A stretch of 64,000 nt of DNA from Variovorax paradoxus B4 (lineage in GTDB: Bacteria > Pseudomonadota > Gammaproteobacteria > Burkholderiales > Burkholderiaceae_C): NCBI RefSeq assembly GCF_000463015.1, contig NC_022247.1:1674001-1738000 (forward strand), written 5' to 3'. The notes beneath the pieces were generated by a model. That model ran no database searches and was not told the DNA's origin. It saw only the letters and a program-made list of their open reading frames with translations. How positions within the stretch are numbered: position 1 is the stretch's first letter; every line of letters starts with the position of its first letter. The translations under genes and the position numbers were made by a program. Shown here in pieces: positions 1 through 8,468 of the stretch.

Positions 1-88
1 GGCTGAACCGGGCAGCGCAAAGGCCTGAATCCGCGGGAGAAAGGGCAGAGCCCGAGAGGTCAAAGGGACTTGGTCAGGTTTCTGCGAT

Positions 89-103
89 TGAGAATTGATA
101 GCA
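89..103 (+). promoter_or_regulatory. candidate Fur box upstream of feoA
   Basis: The 15 bases TGAGAATTGATAGCA match the 7-1-7 Fur model (TGATAAT-N-ATTATCA) at 10 of 14 informative positions; the left half is the better one. It lies about 50 bases before the preferred feoA start, where a repressor site would sit, and feoAB is commonly Fur-controlled. One half-site is weak, so this is a candidate only. Confidence 0.4.
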
Positions 104-153
104 TCTAGCTTTTGCTCAATTGGCGCGTTCGGAACCCGACGCACTTTCTTACC

Positions 154-462
154 GTGCAAACCAACAATTTCGGCGCCGCGCCGGCATCTTCCGGCCTGCG
201 GCTCGACCAGCTGCCCGACAACCAGTGGGCCACCGTGCTCGACGTGGCGCGCCCCGAGGGCGCGGACGACCGCGATCTCGTCCTGCGCCTGACCGAGATC
301 GGCTTCGTGCCGGGCGAGGCCGTGCGCATCGTGGCCAGCGGCCTCCCGGGGCGCGAGCCGCTGGCGGTGCGGCTGGGCCACACGACTTTCGCATTGCGCC
401 GCCACGAGGCCGCGCTGATTCACGTGGCACCGGGCGTGCCGGAAGGCACACGCCATGGTTGA
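154..462 (+). CDS. feoA: FeoA family ferrous iron transport protein
   Basis: Small SH3-like cytoplasmic protein thought to support the FeoB iron(II) permease. The 102-residue product carries the FeoA pattern: RLTEIGFVPGEAVRIVASG, then a hydrophobic strand ending in LAVRLGHTTFALRRHEA. I prefer the GTG at 154; an in-frame TTG at 112 would add 14 residues unlike the family, and neither start has a clear ribosome-binding site. The stop overlaps the feoB start by 8 bases, so the two are co-translated. Family assignment is firm; the start is not. Confidence 0.87.
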   Translation: MQTNNFGAAPASSGLRLDQLPDNQWATVLDVARPEGADDRDLVLRLTEIGFVPGEAVRIVASGLPGREPLAVRLGHTTFALRRHEAALIHVAPGVPEGTRHG

Positions 463-2350
463 AGCCGTCATCCAGGGACCGGGGCGCCTCGCAGCCACCG
501 CACAGCCAGGGCGCATCGCGCTGCTGGGCAATCCGAACTGCGGCAAGACGGCGCTGTTCAACCTGCTCACCGGCAGCCGCCAGAAGGTGGCCAACTATGC
601 CGGCGTGACGGTCGAGCGCAAGGAAGGCTCGCTCCGCACCGCGTCGGGCCGCCGCGTGTTCGTGCTCGACCTGCCGGGGGCCTACAGCCTCAACGCGCTC
701 AGCGTGGACGAGGCCGTGACGCGCGACGTGGTCACGGGCCAAAGCAGCGAGGCCTTGCCCGACCTGCTGGTGTGCGTGACCGATGCCACCAACCTGCGGC
801 TCAACCTGCGGCTCGTGCTCGAGGCCAAGCGCCTCGGCCTGCCGATGGTGGTGGCGCTCAACATGACCGACATGGCAAAGAAGCAGGGCATCGCGGTCGA
901 CACGGCCGTGCTGTCGCGCGAACTCGGCGTGCCGGTCATCGAGACCGTCGGCGTGCAATCGGGCGGCGCCCAAGGCCTGCTCGAAGCCCTCGATGCGCCG
1001 GTGGCCGCCGCGGCGCCGCAACCCTGGCAGGCGCCGGGGCTGGACGACGTGCTGGCCACGCAGCGCGAAGTGCGCCGCATCCTCGGCATGGCCGTGCGCG
1101 AGCCGGTCGGCAGCCTGGCCACCAGCGACCGCATCGACCGCGTGGTGATGCACCCGGTGTGGGGAATGCTGGTGCTCGCGGTCACGATGTTCCTGATGTT
1201 CCAGGCCGTGTTCAGCTGGGCCAACGTGCCCATGGACGCCATCAAGGCCGGCACCGAGGGCCTCGGCAACCTGCTGAAGGCCCACATGCCCGAGGGCATG
1301 CTGCAGAGCCTGCTGGTGGACGGCGTGATTGCCGGGGTGGGTGGCGTGATCGTGTTCCTGCCGCAGATCCTGATCCTGTTCCTGTTCATCCTGGCGCTCG
1401 AAGACTCGGGCTACCTGCCGCGCGCCGCCTTCCTGCTGGACCGCGTGATGGGGACCGTGGGGCTGTCGGGCCGCTCCTTCATTCCGCTGCTGTCGAGCTT
1501 TGCCTGCGCCATTCCCGGCGTGATGGCCACGCGCACCATCAGCAACTGGCGCGACCGCATCACCACCATCATGATCGCGCCGCTCATGACCTGCTCGGCG
1601 CGCCTGCCGGTCTATGCGCTGCTGATCGCGGCCTTCATTCCGGCGCGCACCGTGGGCGGCGTGTTCAACCTGCAGGGCGTGGTGCTGTTCGCGCTCTACG
1701 TCTTCGGCATCGTTTCCGCCATGGCGGTGGCGTGGGTGATGAAGCGCTTCCGCGACAACAAGCAGCACTCGCCGCTGATGATGGAACTGCCGGCATACCG
1801 CTGGCCCAACGTGCGCAACCTGGCGCTGGGGCTCTACGAACGGGCCTGGATCTTCATCCAGCGCGTGGGCACGATCATCCTCACGCTCACGATCCTGCTG
1901 TGGTTCCTGTCGACTTTCCCGTCGCCGCCCGAAGGCGCCACGGGGCCGGCCATCCAGTACAGCCTGGCGGGCATGATCGGCCGCGGCCTGGAGCACATCT
2001 TCGCGCCCATCGGCTTCAACTGGCAGATCTCCATCGCGCTGGTGCCGGGCATGGCGGCGCGCGAAGTGGCGGTGGGCGCGCTCGGCACGGTGTACGCGCT
2101 GTCGGCCACCGGCGACGACGTGGCCGGCCAGCTCGAGCCGCTGATCGCGGGCAGCTGGTCGCTCGCGACGGCGCTGTCGCTGCTGGTCTGGTACGTGTTC
2201 GCGCCGCAGTGCATCTCGACCCTGGCGGCGGTCAAGCGCGAAACCGGATCATGGAAGTACGTCTGGATCATGGCCGGCTACCTGTTCGCGCTGGCCTACC
2301 TGGCGTGCTTCATCACCTATCGCGTGGCGGTGGCACTGGGCGCCGGATGA
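455..2350 (+). CDS. feoB: ferrous iron transporter FeoB
   Basis: Inner-membrane iron(II) transporter with an N-terminal G-protein domain. G1 is GNPNCGKT (residues 25-32), the G2 region has GVTVE, G3 is DLPG near residue 75, and G4 is NMTD at 136-139. The C-terminal two thirds hold about eight or more hydrophobic segments, including the conserved CAIPGVMATRTI stretch and, near the end, VPGMAAREVAVG. At 631 residues it is shorter than the 773-residue E. coli protein. It overlaps feoA and is followed by a small Cys-rich membrane protein, forming a compact feo operon. Confidence 0.97.
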   Translation: MVEAVIQGPGRLAATAQPGRIALLGNPNCGKTALFNLLTGSRQKVANYAGVTVERKEGSLRTASGRRVFVLDLPGAYSLNALSVDEAVTRDVVTGQSSEALPDLLVCVTDATNLRLNLRLVLEAKRLGLPMVVALNMTDMAKKQGIAVDTAVLSRELGVPVIETVGVQSGGAQGLLEALDAPVAAAAPQPWQAPGLDDVLATQREVRRILGMAVREPVGSLATSDRIDRVVMHPVWGMLVLAVTMFLMFQAVFSWANVPMDAIKAGTEGLGNLLKAHMPEGMLQSLLVDGVIAGVGGVIVFLPQILILFLFILALEDSGYLPRAAFLLDRVMGTVGLSGRSFIPLLSSFACAIPGVMATRTISNWRDRITTIMIAPLMTCSARLPVYALLIAAFIPARTVGGVFNLQGVVLFALYVFGIVSAMAVAWVMKRFRDNKQHSPLMMELPAYRWPNVRNLALGLYERAWIFIQRVGTIILTLTILLWFLSTFPSPPEGATGPAIQYSLAGMIGRGLEHIFAPIGFNWQISIALVPGMAAREVAVGALGTVYALSATGDDVAGQLEPLIAGSWSLATALSLLVWYVFAPQCISTLAAVKRETGSWKYVWIMAGYLFALAYLACFITYRVAVALGAG

Positions 2351-2413
2351 TCTGCCGCAAGGTTTGCGCGATGTTTCTGGGTTAGTCTCGAACGCGCGTC
2401 GGAGTAAACGGAT

Positions 2414-2704
2414 ATGACACAGCAACTGATCGTTGGATTGATCGTCGCGGCAGCCGCGTTCTATGCGGTCTGGCGCTGGATGCCTGCGGGCTGGCGGCGC
2501 GGCGCCGCGCACAGGCTCGCGGCCGGCACGCACCGGGCCGGGCTGGTCGACCAGGAGCGCGCCGCGCAGCTGGCGGCCTCGCTCGCCAAGACCTCGGGCT
2601 GCGGCTCCTGCGACAGCTGTGGCAGCTGCGGCCCCAAGACACCCGCCAACAAACCCGAATCCGAAAAAGCCGGCCACAGCCCGCTGTCCACGCGCACCCG
2701 CTGA
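2414..2704 (+). CDS. small Cys-rich membrane protein next to feoB (DUF6587-like)
   Basis: A 96-residue protein with one N-terminal membrane segment (about residues 4-20), a short basic segment, and a cysteine cluster GCGSCDSCGSCG near residue 70. It sits 63 bases after feoB where other bacteria have feoC or a FeoB-associated Cys-rich protein. The cluster could bind a metal or an Fe-S centre, but it does not look like the winged-helix FeoC. A role in iron uptake is inferred from position. The next gene starts 5 bases after its stop. Confidence 0.8.
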   Translation: MTQQLIVGLIVAAAAFYAVWRWMPAGWRRGAAHRLAAGTHRAGLVDQERAAQLAASLAKTSGCGSCDSCGSCGPKTPANKPESEKAGHSPLSTRTR

Positions 2705-2709
2705 GGCCG

Positions 2710-3894
2710 ATGCCCGCACACATCCTCGTCGTGGGGGGCGGCATCGGGGGGCTTTCTGCCGCGCTGGCGCTGTCCCGCGGCCGCCACCGCGTCGATGTCT
2801 TCGAGCAGGCGCGCGTGTTCGCCGAGATCGGCGCCGGCATCCAGATGGGGCCCAACGTCACGCGGCGCCTCCAGCAAATGGGCCTGGCCGAAGGCCTGGA
2901 GGCCATCGCCGCGCGTCCCGAGGCCCTGGTGGTGCAGGGCGCCGGCAGCGGCGCCGAACTGGCCCGCCTGCCGCTGGGCGATGCCATGCGCGAACGCTAT
3001 GGCGCCCCTTACTTCTGCGTGCACCGCGCCGACCTGCATGCGCTGCTGCTCGAAGCGGTGCGCGCCCGCGGCACCGGCACCCTGGTGACCGATGCGCGCA
3101 TTGCGCAGGTCGAAACCAGCGACGATCTCGTGTGCATTTCGAGCAGCGGTGCGCGGGCCTGGGAGGGCGAGGCACTGGTCGGCGCCGACGGGCTCTGGAG
3201 CGTGGCGCGCCAACGCCTCGATGTGCCATCCGCAGCGGCGCCGCCGCGCGCCACCGGCCACACGGCCTGGCGCGGGATGGTCGAGCAGGCCGTGCTGCCG
3301 CAGGCGCTGCGCCGCGACCGGATCGACGTGTGGCTCGGCCCGCGCCTGCATGCCGTGGCGTATCCGGTGCGCGCCGGCGCCTGGCTCAACGTGGTGGTGA
3401 TCGCGGAGTCTGCGCCGGCCGGCGATGCGCGCGACTGGGACCAGGCCAGCAGCCTCGCCGCGCTGCAGGAGGCCACGGGCCGAAGCGCAAGTGCCTTGCA
3501 GGCGCTGCTCGAAGCCATGCCCGGCTGGCGCGCCTGGACGCTCAACGACCGGCCGCCGCTGGCCTCCGCGGCCGAGATGGCCCACGAGCGCGTGGCGCTG
3601 GTGGGCGATGCCGCGCATCCGATGGTCCCTTACCTGGCGCAGGGCGCAGGCATGGCGATCGAGGACGCGGCGGCGCTGGCCGAAGCACTGGGCCAAGGCG
3701 ATGCGGCCGACGTGCCGGCCGCGTTCACCCGCTATGCCGAGGCGCGCTGGCAGCGCAATGCGCTGGTGCAGGCGAAGGCCCGGCGCAACGGGCAGATCTT
3801 TCATGCGACCGGTGCGGTGCGCATCGGGCGCGACCTGGCGATGCGCACCCTGGGCGCGCGGCTGCTGGACCAGCCCTGGCTGTACGGCGGCTGA
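2710..3894 (+). CDS. FAD-dependent aromatic monooxygenase (salicylate/3-hydroxybenzoate hydroxylase type)
   Basis: Class A flavoprotein monooxygenase of 394 residues. The FAD-binding motif GGGIGGLSAALAL is at the N-terminus, a DG-type segment (LVGADGLWSVARQRL) lies near residue 160, and the GD motif LVGDAAHPMVPYLAQGAG is near residue 300. This arrangement is typical of NAD(P)H-dependent hydroxylases of phenolic acids such as salicylate or 3-hydroxybenzoate. The substrate cannot be read from the sequence. It follows the feo genes almost without a gap, but a functional link to iron uptake is not evident. Confidence 0.85.
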   Translation: MPAHILVVGGGIGGLSAALALSRGRHRVDVFEQARVFAEIGAGIQMGPNVTRRLQQMGLAEGLEAIAARPEALVVQGAGSGAELARLPLGDAMRERYGAPYFCVHRADLHALLLEAVRARGTGTLVTDARIAQVETSDDLVCISSSGARAWEGEALVGADGLWSVARQRLDVPSAAAPPRATGHTAWRGMVEQAVLPQALRRDRIDVWLGPRLHAVAYPVRAGAWLNVVVIAESAPAGDARDWDQASSLAALQEATGRSASALQALLEAMPGWRAWTLNDRPPLASAAEMAHERVALVGDAAHPMVPYLAQGAGMAIEDAAALAEALGQGDAADVPAAFTRYAEARWQRNALVQAKARRNGQIFHATGAVRIGRDLAMRTLGARLLDQPWLYGG

Positions 3895-3915
3895 CGGCAG
3901 CCGCGCCGATGGTGC

Positions 3916-5166
3916 TCAGAGCCTGAAGGCCTGCAGGTGCTCGATGCGTTCGGCCAGGCCCTCGGCGCCGAGGTAATGGCCGTGGGTGCCTTCCCGGACC
4001 TCGAGCAGCGTGGCTTCGAGTTCGGCCAGCGTCGCATCGCGGTCGATGACGAATGCGGGCGGAACGTCGATGCCGGCCTGCGCGCATGCATCGGCGATCA
4101 GGTGCGCGCTGGCGGGCGCACCGCAGGCTGCGCACTTGACGATGGCCGCCACGCTGGGCTCCGCCCCGTTGGCGAGCAGCGCGCTCGTGAGCTCCGGCGA
4201 GATCTGGCCGTCGACGTTGCCCAGGGCATCGCGTGCGACCGGCGCGCCCGCGCGCACCAGTGCCATGGCCGCGGCGAAGGCGCCCTGGCCAATGGCCACG
4301 TCGGTGGCCAGCGCGCTGCCCTGCTGCGGGCCGTCGAAGCTCACGCCGGCGGCCGCGAGTTCGGCCACCAGGTCCGCATCGTCGGTGCCGATGGCGTGGT
4401 GCAGCGCGGCGCGCGCGATGGCCGGCAGCCGGCGCAGCGTGCCGTCTGCCAGCGGCGTGCGCCAGTCGACCACCGCGCGGCAATAGAAGGCCACCAGCTT
4501 GTCCATCAGGTCGAGGTCCAGGCCGTGGGCCTGGTGCCGGTCGTCCAGGTACTGCAGCAGGGCCTGGCCCGAGAAATAGTCGCCCGTGGGCGCCAGCGGG
4601 TCCTCGTCCAGGTGCAGGGCCGCGAAGGCGCCGCGCAGGTCGGGCGCGATGGTGCTCACGCTGTCTTCGTGCAGCGCATGCGTCCATGCGGGCGGCAGCC
4701 CGTGCTTCCACGCGACGATGCGGCCGTGCTCGGGACCGGGCTCCACCACCGCATAGACGCGGTCGAGGTACTCGAAGCCGCCGAAGGGCAGGTGCGTGAG
4801 CTTGCCGCTCCAGGGGCGGCCTTCGTCCTTGGCGGCCTCTTCGGCCAGCTCCTGTTCGTGCTCGATCCAGCCCTGCAGGTCGCGATAGCCGTCGCTGCCG
4901 TCCCAGAACAGTTCCGACCAGCTGACGGATTCCACGTTGCCGTTCATCGGCAGTGACAGGTCGTAGTCGAGCCGCCCGCCCGCCGTCTGCTGCCACAGCG
5001 CGGCCAGCGCCTCGGGCAGCGGGCCGGCGCACAGCGCCTCGATGGCGGCGATCCGTTGCGCCGACATGGGCGGCTGGGCCTCGAAGATCACGCGGTCTGC
5101 GAACAGGACCACGCCATGCTCGCGCAGGGTAGCAAGCTCTTCGAGCGAGAACTGGACATCGTTCAT
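3916..5166 (-). CDS. SMI1/KNR4-like protein with ankyrin-like C-terminal repeats
   Basis: A 416-residue cytoplasmic protein. The N-terminal 180 residues resemble the SMI1/KNR4 fold (LPEALAALWQQTAGGRLDYD, later LPFGGFEYLDRVYAVVEPG). The C-terminal half shows helical repeats of ankyrin type (ARAALHHAIGTDDADLVAELAAAGVSF and similar units). SMI1-like domains occur in immunity proteins of toxin systems, but no toxin gene is adjacent. The start at 5166 is the ATG before NDVQFSLEEL; a longer frame upstream has no family support. It lies 73 bases after kynA on the same strand. Function unknown. Confidence 0.7.
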   Translation of the reverse strand: MNDVQFSLEELATLREHGVVLFADRVIFEAQPPMSAQRIAAIEALCAGPLPEALAALWQQTAGGRLDYDLSLPMNGNVESVSWSELFWDGSDGYRDLQGWIEHEQELAEEAAKDEGRPWSGKLTHLPFGGFEYLDRVYAVVEPGPEHGRIVAWKHGLPPAWTHALHEDSVSTIAPDLRGAFAALHLDEDPLAPTGDYFSGQALLQYLDDRHQAHGLDLDLMDKLVAFYCRAVVDWRTPLADGTLRRLPAIARAALHHAIGTDDADLVAELAAAGVSFDGPQQGSALATDVAIGQGAFAAAMALVRAGAPVARDALGNVDGQISPELTSALLANGAEPSVAAIVKCAACGAPASAHLIADACAQAGIDVPPAFVIDRDATLAELEATLLEVREGTHGHYLGAEGLAERIEHLQAFRL

Positions 5167-5239
5167 GGCAGTGCCTCCGTTGTTGTTGCCAACGAATGTA
5201 GCGCTTCGGGCAGGTGGGGCAAGCAGGGCAAGCGCTAGC

Positions 5240-6100
5240 TCACAGATCGGTGCGCAGCTTCCAGATTTCGGGGAACAGCACCACATCGAGCATCTTGCGC
5301 AGGTAGCTCACGCCGCCCGTTCCGCCCGTGCCGCGCTTGAAGCCGATCACGCGCTCGACCGTGGTCACATGGCGAAAGCGCCAGAGGCGGAAGGCGTCTT
5401 CCAGGTCGGTGAGTTTCTCGCCCAGCTGGTACAGGTCCCAATGGTCGTGCGGGTTGCGGTACACCGTGAGCCACGCCGCCTCCACGCCGTCGCTGGCTTC
5501 ATAAGGCTGGGTCCAGTCGCGCTCCAGGTGATCGGCGGGCACCGGCAGGCCATGCCGTGCGAGCAGCTTCAGCGACTCGTCGTAGAGCGACGGCGAGCGG
5601 TAGGCCGCATCCACCTGCGCGAGCAGATCGGGCCGGTGCGCATGCGGCTTGAGCATGGCGGCGTTCTTGTTGCCGAGCGCGAACTCGATGCAGCGGTACT
5701 GCGCGCTCTGGAAGCCGCTGGAGTTGGCGAGGTAGGGGCGCATCGCCGTGTACTCGGGCGGCGTCATGGTCGAGAGCACGGTCCATGCGCTCACCAGCTG
5801 TTCCATGATGCGGCTCACCCGCGCGAGCATCTTGAAGGCGTCGGCCAGCCTCTCCTCGGCGATGCAGGTGGTGGCGGCGCGCAGTTCGTGCAGCATCAGC
5901 TTCATCCAGAGTTCGCTGGTCTGGTGCTGCACGATGAACAGCATCTCGTCGTGCGCGGGCGAGAGCGGATGCTGCGCGTTGAGGATCTCGTCGAGATGCA
6001 GGTAGTCGCCATAGCTCATCGAGGCGCTGAAATCCAGCTGCGCCTTTTCCTCGTGGACGATCTTCTCGGGGCTCTTGTCCGTGCTCTTTTCGGTGCTCAT
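5240..6100 (-). CDS. kynA: tryptophan 2,3-dioxygenase
   Basis: Haem enzyme that opens the indole ring of L-tryptophan to N-formylkynurenine, the first step of the kynurenine pathway. The 286-residue product has the family segments [30 protein letters not shown] (substrate pocket) and, near the end, [20 protein letters not shown] with the haem-ligand region. The start ATG overlaps the kynU stop as ATGA, so the genes are translationally coupled. It is the last gene of kynBUA. The first ~15 residues ([13 protein letters not shown]) are a polar, probably disordered tail. Confidence 0.96.
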   Translation of the reverse strand: MSTEKSTDKSPEKIVHEEKAQLDFSASMSYGDYLHLDEILNAQHPLSPAHDEMLFIVQHQTSELWMKLMLHELRAATTCIAEERLADAFKMLARVSRIMEQLVSAWTVLSTMTPPEYTAMRPYLANSSGFQSAQYRCIEFALGNKNAAMLKPHAHRPDLLAQVDAAYRSPSLYDESLKLLARHGLPVPADHLERDWTQPYEASDGVEAAWLTVYRNPHDHWDLYQLGEKLTDLEDAFRLWRFRHVTTVERVIGFKRGTGGTGGVSYLRKMLDVVLFPEIWKLRTDL

Positions 6101-7383
6101 GTCACTGCGTTCTTGCGGTTGAATTCGGCGCGCCGCCACTCGCCCGTCTCGAGCACCTGCACCAGGTGCTCGACCGCGTTCCACACGTCCTCGAAGCCGA
6201 GGTACAGCGGCGTGAAGCCGAAGCGGAGGATGTCGGGCATCTGCGAGTCGCCGGCACGGTAGTCGCCGATCACGCCGCGCGCGATCAGCGCCTGCACGAT
6301 GGCGTAGGCCCCTTCGTCACGGCTCAGGCACACCTGCGAGCCGCGGCGCGCGTGCTCGCGCGGCGTGACGAGCGCGAGGCCCTGGCCCGCGCAGCGCTCT
6401 TCCACCAGCGCGATGAACAGGTCGGTGAGCGCGAGCGACTTGGTGCGCAGCGCGGCCATCGCGCCGTTCGTGCCGTTGAAGACTTCGGCCGCGAGCACGG
6501 TGTCGAGCCCGCACTCGAGCCCGGCCAACGCGATGACCGGCTGCGTGCCGCAGAGATAGCGGCCCACGCCTGGGGCGGGGCGATAGTGCGGCGTGAACTC
6601 GAAGGGCGCGGCGTGGCCCCACCAGCCCGACAGCGGCTGCTCGAACTTGCCCGCATGCCGCGTATGCACCCAGACGAAGGCCGGCGCGCCGGGGCCGCCG
6701 TTCAAATACTTGTAGCCGCAGCCGATGGCGTAGTCGGCATCGCTGTCGTTGAGTGCGACCGGCACCGCGCCCGCGCTGTGCGCCAGGTCCCACACCGTGA
6801 GCGCGCCGGCGGCATGCGCGGCGGCGGTGATGGCCTTCATGTCGTGCATGGCGCCCGTGCGGTAGTTCACATGCGTGAGCATCAGCACGGCGACTTCGCC
6901 GGTCAGCACCGAATCCGGACCTTGCAGTTCGCTCGCCTCGATCAGCTTGAGCGTGAAGCCGCGTTCGCGGCACAGCGACTCGGCAATGTAGAGGTCGGTC
7001 GGGAAGTTGCTGCGCTCGCTGACCACCAGCTTGCGCCCGCTGTCCTTCTGCTGCGAGAGCGCCGCGAACAGCACCTTGTACAGATTGACCGAGGTGCTGT
7101 CGGTGCACACCACCTCGCCGGGCGCGGCGCCGATCAGCCGCGCCACCTTGTCGCCCAGGCGCTGCGGCAGGTCGAACCAGCTGGCGGTGTTCCACGAGCG
7201 GATCAGGCCCTCGCCCCATTCCTTGGCCACCACTTCGGCGATGCGTGCGGGCGCGGCTTTCGGCAGCACGCCGAGCGAGTTGCCGTCGAGGTAGAGCACG
7301 GCCTCGGGAATGGTGAATTGGTCGCGCAGGGCGCGCAGCGGGTCTTGCGCGTCGAGCGCGCGGCAGTCTTCAAGGGTCGTCAT
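6097..7383 (-). CDS. kynU: kynureninase
   Basis: PLP enzyme that cleaves kynurenine to anthranilate and alanine. The 428-residue protein has [12 protein letters not shown] near the N-terminus, [16 protein letters not shown] and [13 protein letters not shown] before the cofactor lysine, and the lysine segment [16 protein letters not shown]. The start is the ATG at 7383; longer in-frame extensions upstream lack family similarity. It follows kynB by 11 bases and overlaps kynA by 4, the usual B-U-A order. Confidence 0.96.
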   Translation of the reverse strand: MTTLEDCRALDAQDPLRALRDQFTIPEAVLYLDGNSLGVLPKAAPARIAEVVAKEWGEGLIRSWNTASWFDLPQRLGDKVARLIGAAPGEVVCTDSTSVNLYKVLFAALSQQKDSGRKLVVSERSNFPTDLYIAESLCRERGFTLKLIEASELQGPDSVLTGEVAVLMLTHVNYRTGAMHDMKAITAAAHAAGALTVWDLAHSAGAVPVALNDSDADYAIGCGYKYLNGGPGAPAFVWVHTRHAGKFEQPLSGWWGHAAPFEFTPHYRPAPGVGRYLCGTQPVIALAGLECGLDTVLAAEVFNGTNGAMAALRTKSLALTDLFIALVEERCAGQGLALVTPREHARRGSQVCLSRDEGAYAIVQALIARGVIGDYRAGDSQMPDILRFGFTPLYLGFEDVWNAVEHLVQVLETGEWRRAEFNRKNAVT

Positions 7384-7394
7384 GGTGGAGGTTT

Positions 7395-8048
7395 TCAGCG
7401 GGGAAGCTCGCGCAGCACGGCGCGAACCGGGGAGGCATCGGCGCCGACCAGCTTGAGCGGCAGCGCGATGAGTTCGTAGTCGCCCTCGGGCACGTCGTCG
7501 AGCACCAGGTTCTCGAGCACGCGCAGGTCGAGGCGGCGGATGCGCTGGTGGCTTTCCAGGGTCTTGCTGTCGGCCGGATCGATGCTGGCGGTGTCGATGC
7601 CGATGAGCTTCACGCCCATGGCCGCGAGCCGCTCGACGGTGGCGGGCGCGTAGGCCGCGAGCTGCGGGTCCCAGTGGCCGACGGGCATGGCGGCATAGGT
7701 ACGCACGAGCACGCGCTGCGGCATCTGGCTCGTGACGGCGTGCGCGATATGCGCCCACTCGATCAGTGGCCCCTTGGCAATGGCATGGATCACCCGGCAC
7801 GGGCCGAGGAAGGGCGCGAGGTCGACGAGGCCGATGGCCTGGCCTTCGGCGTCGTAGTGCAGGGGCGCGTCGGCATGCGCGCCGACGTGGGGCGAGAGCT
7901 TGATCTCGCTGACGTTGACCGGGCAATCCGGCGAAATGGTCGCCGCCCAGCGTTGCTGGTAGGGCGTGTCGCCGGGGAACACCGGCGTGCCTTCATGCAC
8001 GGGCGGCGAGATGTCCCAGATGCGGAGTTGGGGTTGCAGAGAACGCAT
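7395..8048 (-). CDS. kynB: kynurenine formamidase (arylformamidase)
   Basis: Hydrolyses N-formylkynurenine to kynurenine and formate. It belongs to the metal-dependent cyclase family: the 217-residue protein carries the metal-binding signature [11 protein letters not shown] (residues 54-64), where the canonical form is HxGTHxDxPx[21 protein letters not shown] at the N-terminus is also typical. First gene of kynBUA. A second cyclase-family enzyme with the same signature lies in the aromatic cluster at 52592-53404. Confidence 0.95.
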   Translation of the reverse strand: MRSLQPQLRIWDISPPVHEGTPVFPGDTPYQQRWAATISPDCPVNVSEIKLSPHVGAHADAPLHYDAEGQAIGLVDLAPFLGPCRVIHAIAKGPLIEWAHIAHAVTSQMPQRVLVRTYAAMPVGHWDPQLAAYAPATVERLAAMGVKLIGIDTASIDPADSKTLESHQRIRRLDLRVLENLVLDDVPEGDYELIALPLKLVGADASPVRAVLRELPR

Positions 8049-8082
8049 GGCGCGAAGTTAGCGCCGGGCGGGGGGTCGTGGT

Positions 8083-8098
8083 GTCGGTTATTTCCAAC
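8083..8098 (-). promoter_or_regulatory. candidate operator upstream of kynBUA
   Basis: An imperfect palindrome GTCGG-TTATTT-CCAAC with one mismatch between the arms and an AT-rich centre lies 34-50 bases upstream of the kynB start. In other proteobacteria kynBUA is controlled by the Lrp/AsnC-type regulator KynR, and AT-centred dyads suit that family. No kynR gene is visible nearby. Assignment is inference. Confidence 0.3.
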
Positions 8099-8126
8099 AC
8101 ACCGCGTGACGAGATGATCGATCGGC

Positions 8127-8444
8127 TCAGGAGGGCAGCGACGCCAGGCCGGGCAGCCCGTGCCGCGCACGGGCCCGCTCGCAGGCGTCGCTGCCGGCCT
8201 GCAGCTCGTGGCAGGGGTTGGGGCGCCATTCGTAGATGCCGCAGCTCACGGCCTGGCCGATCTTGCCGGTGAGCGCCGCGCAGCGCGGCGGCGTGTGGTC
8301 GGTGCCGCGCATGCGGCAGAGGGCGTCGTTCACTTCGACCGCAAGGCCGGACGGCACGTGTCCGCCGTTCTCGTCGAGTTCGTGGACGCTGAAGTCGACG
8401 CGGTAGCTGGCGCAGCAGGCACCGCATTGCTGGCAATGGGACAC
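8127..8444 (-). CDS. YkgJ family Cys-cluster protein
   Basis: A 105-residue protein of the YkgJ/UPF0153 family, which binds a zinc or Fe-S centre of unknown role. Conserved cysteines are visible in CQQCGACCASYRV at the N-terminus, in LCRMRG and RCAALTG in the middle, and in SCGIYEWRPNPCHEL toward the end. It lies between argF and kynB on the same strand, 78 bases from kynB and 24 bases from the argF stop. Function is not established for the family. Confidence 0.85.
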   Translation of the reverse strand: MSHCQQCGACCASYRVDFSVHELDENGGHVPSGLAVEVNDALCRMRGTDHTPPRCAALTGKIGQAVSCGIYEWRPNPCHELQAGSDACERARARHGLPGLASLPS

Positions 8445-8468
8445 GCGGCCACGCCTTCGGTCAGATGC

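Noticed and set aside
149..1996. A 615-codon open frame on the minus strand across feoA-feoB
   Set aside because: It is opposite a clear feoB gene, and its translation is full of Arg, His, Gly and Gln with no domain. Long antisense frames are normal in DNA of this GC content.
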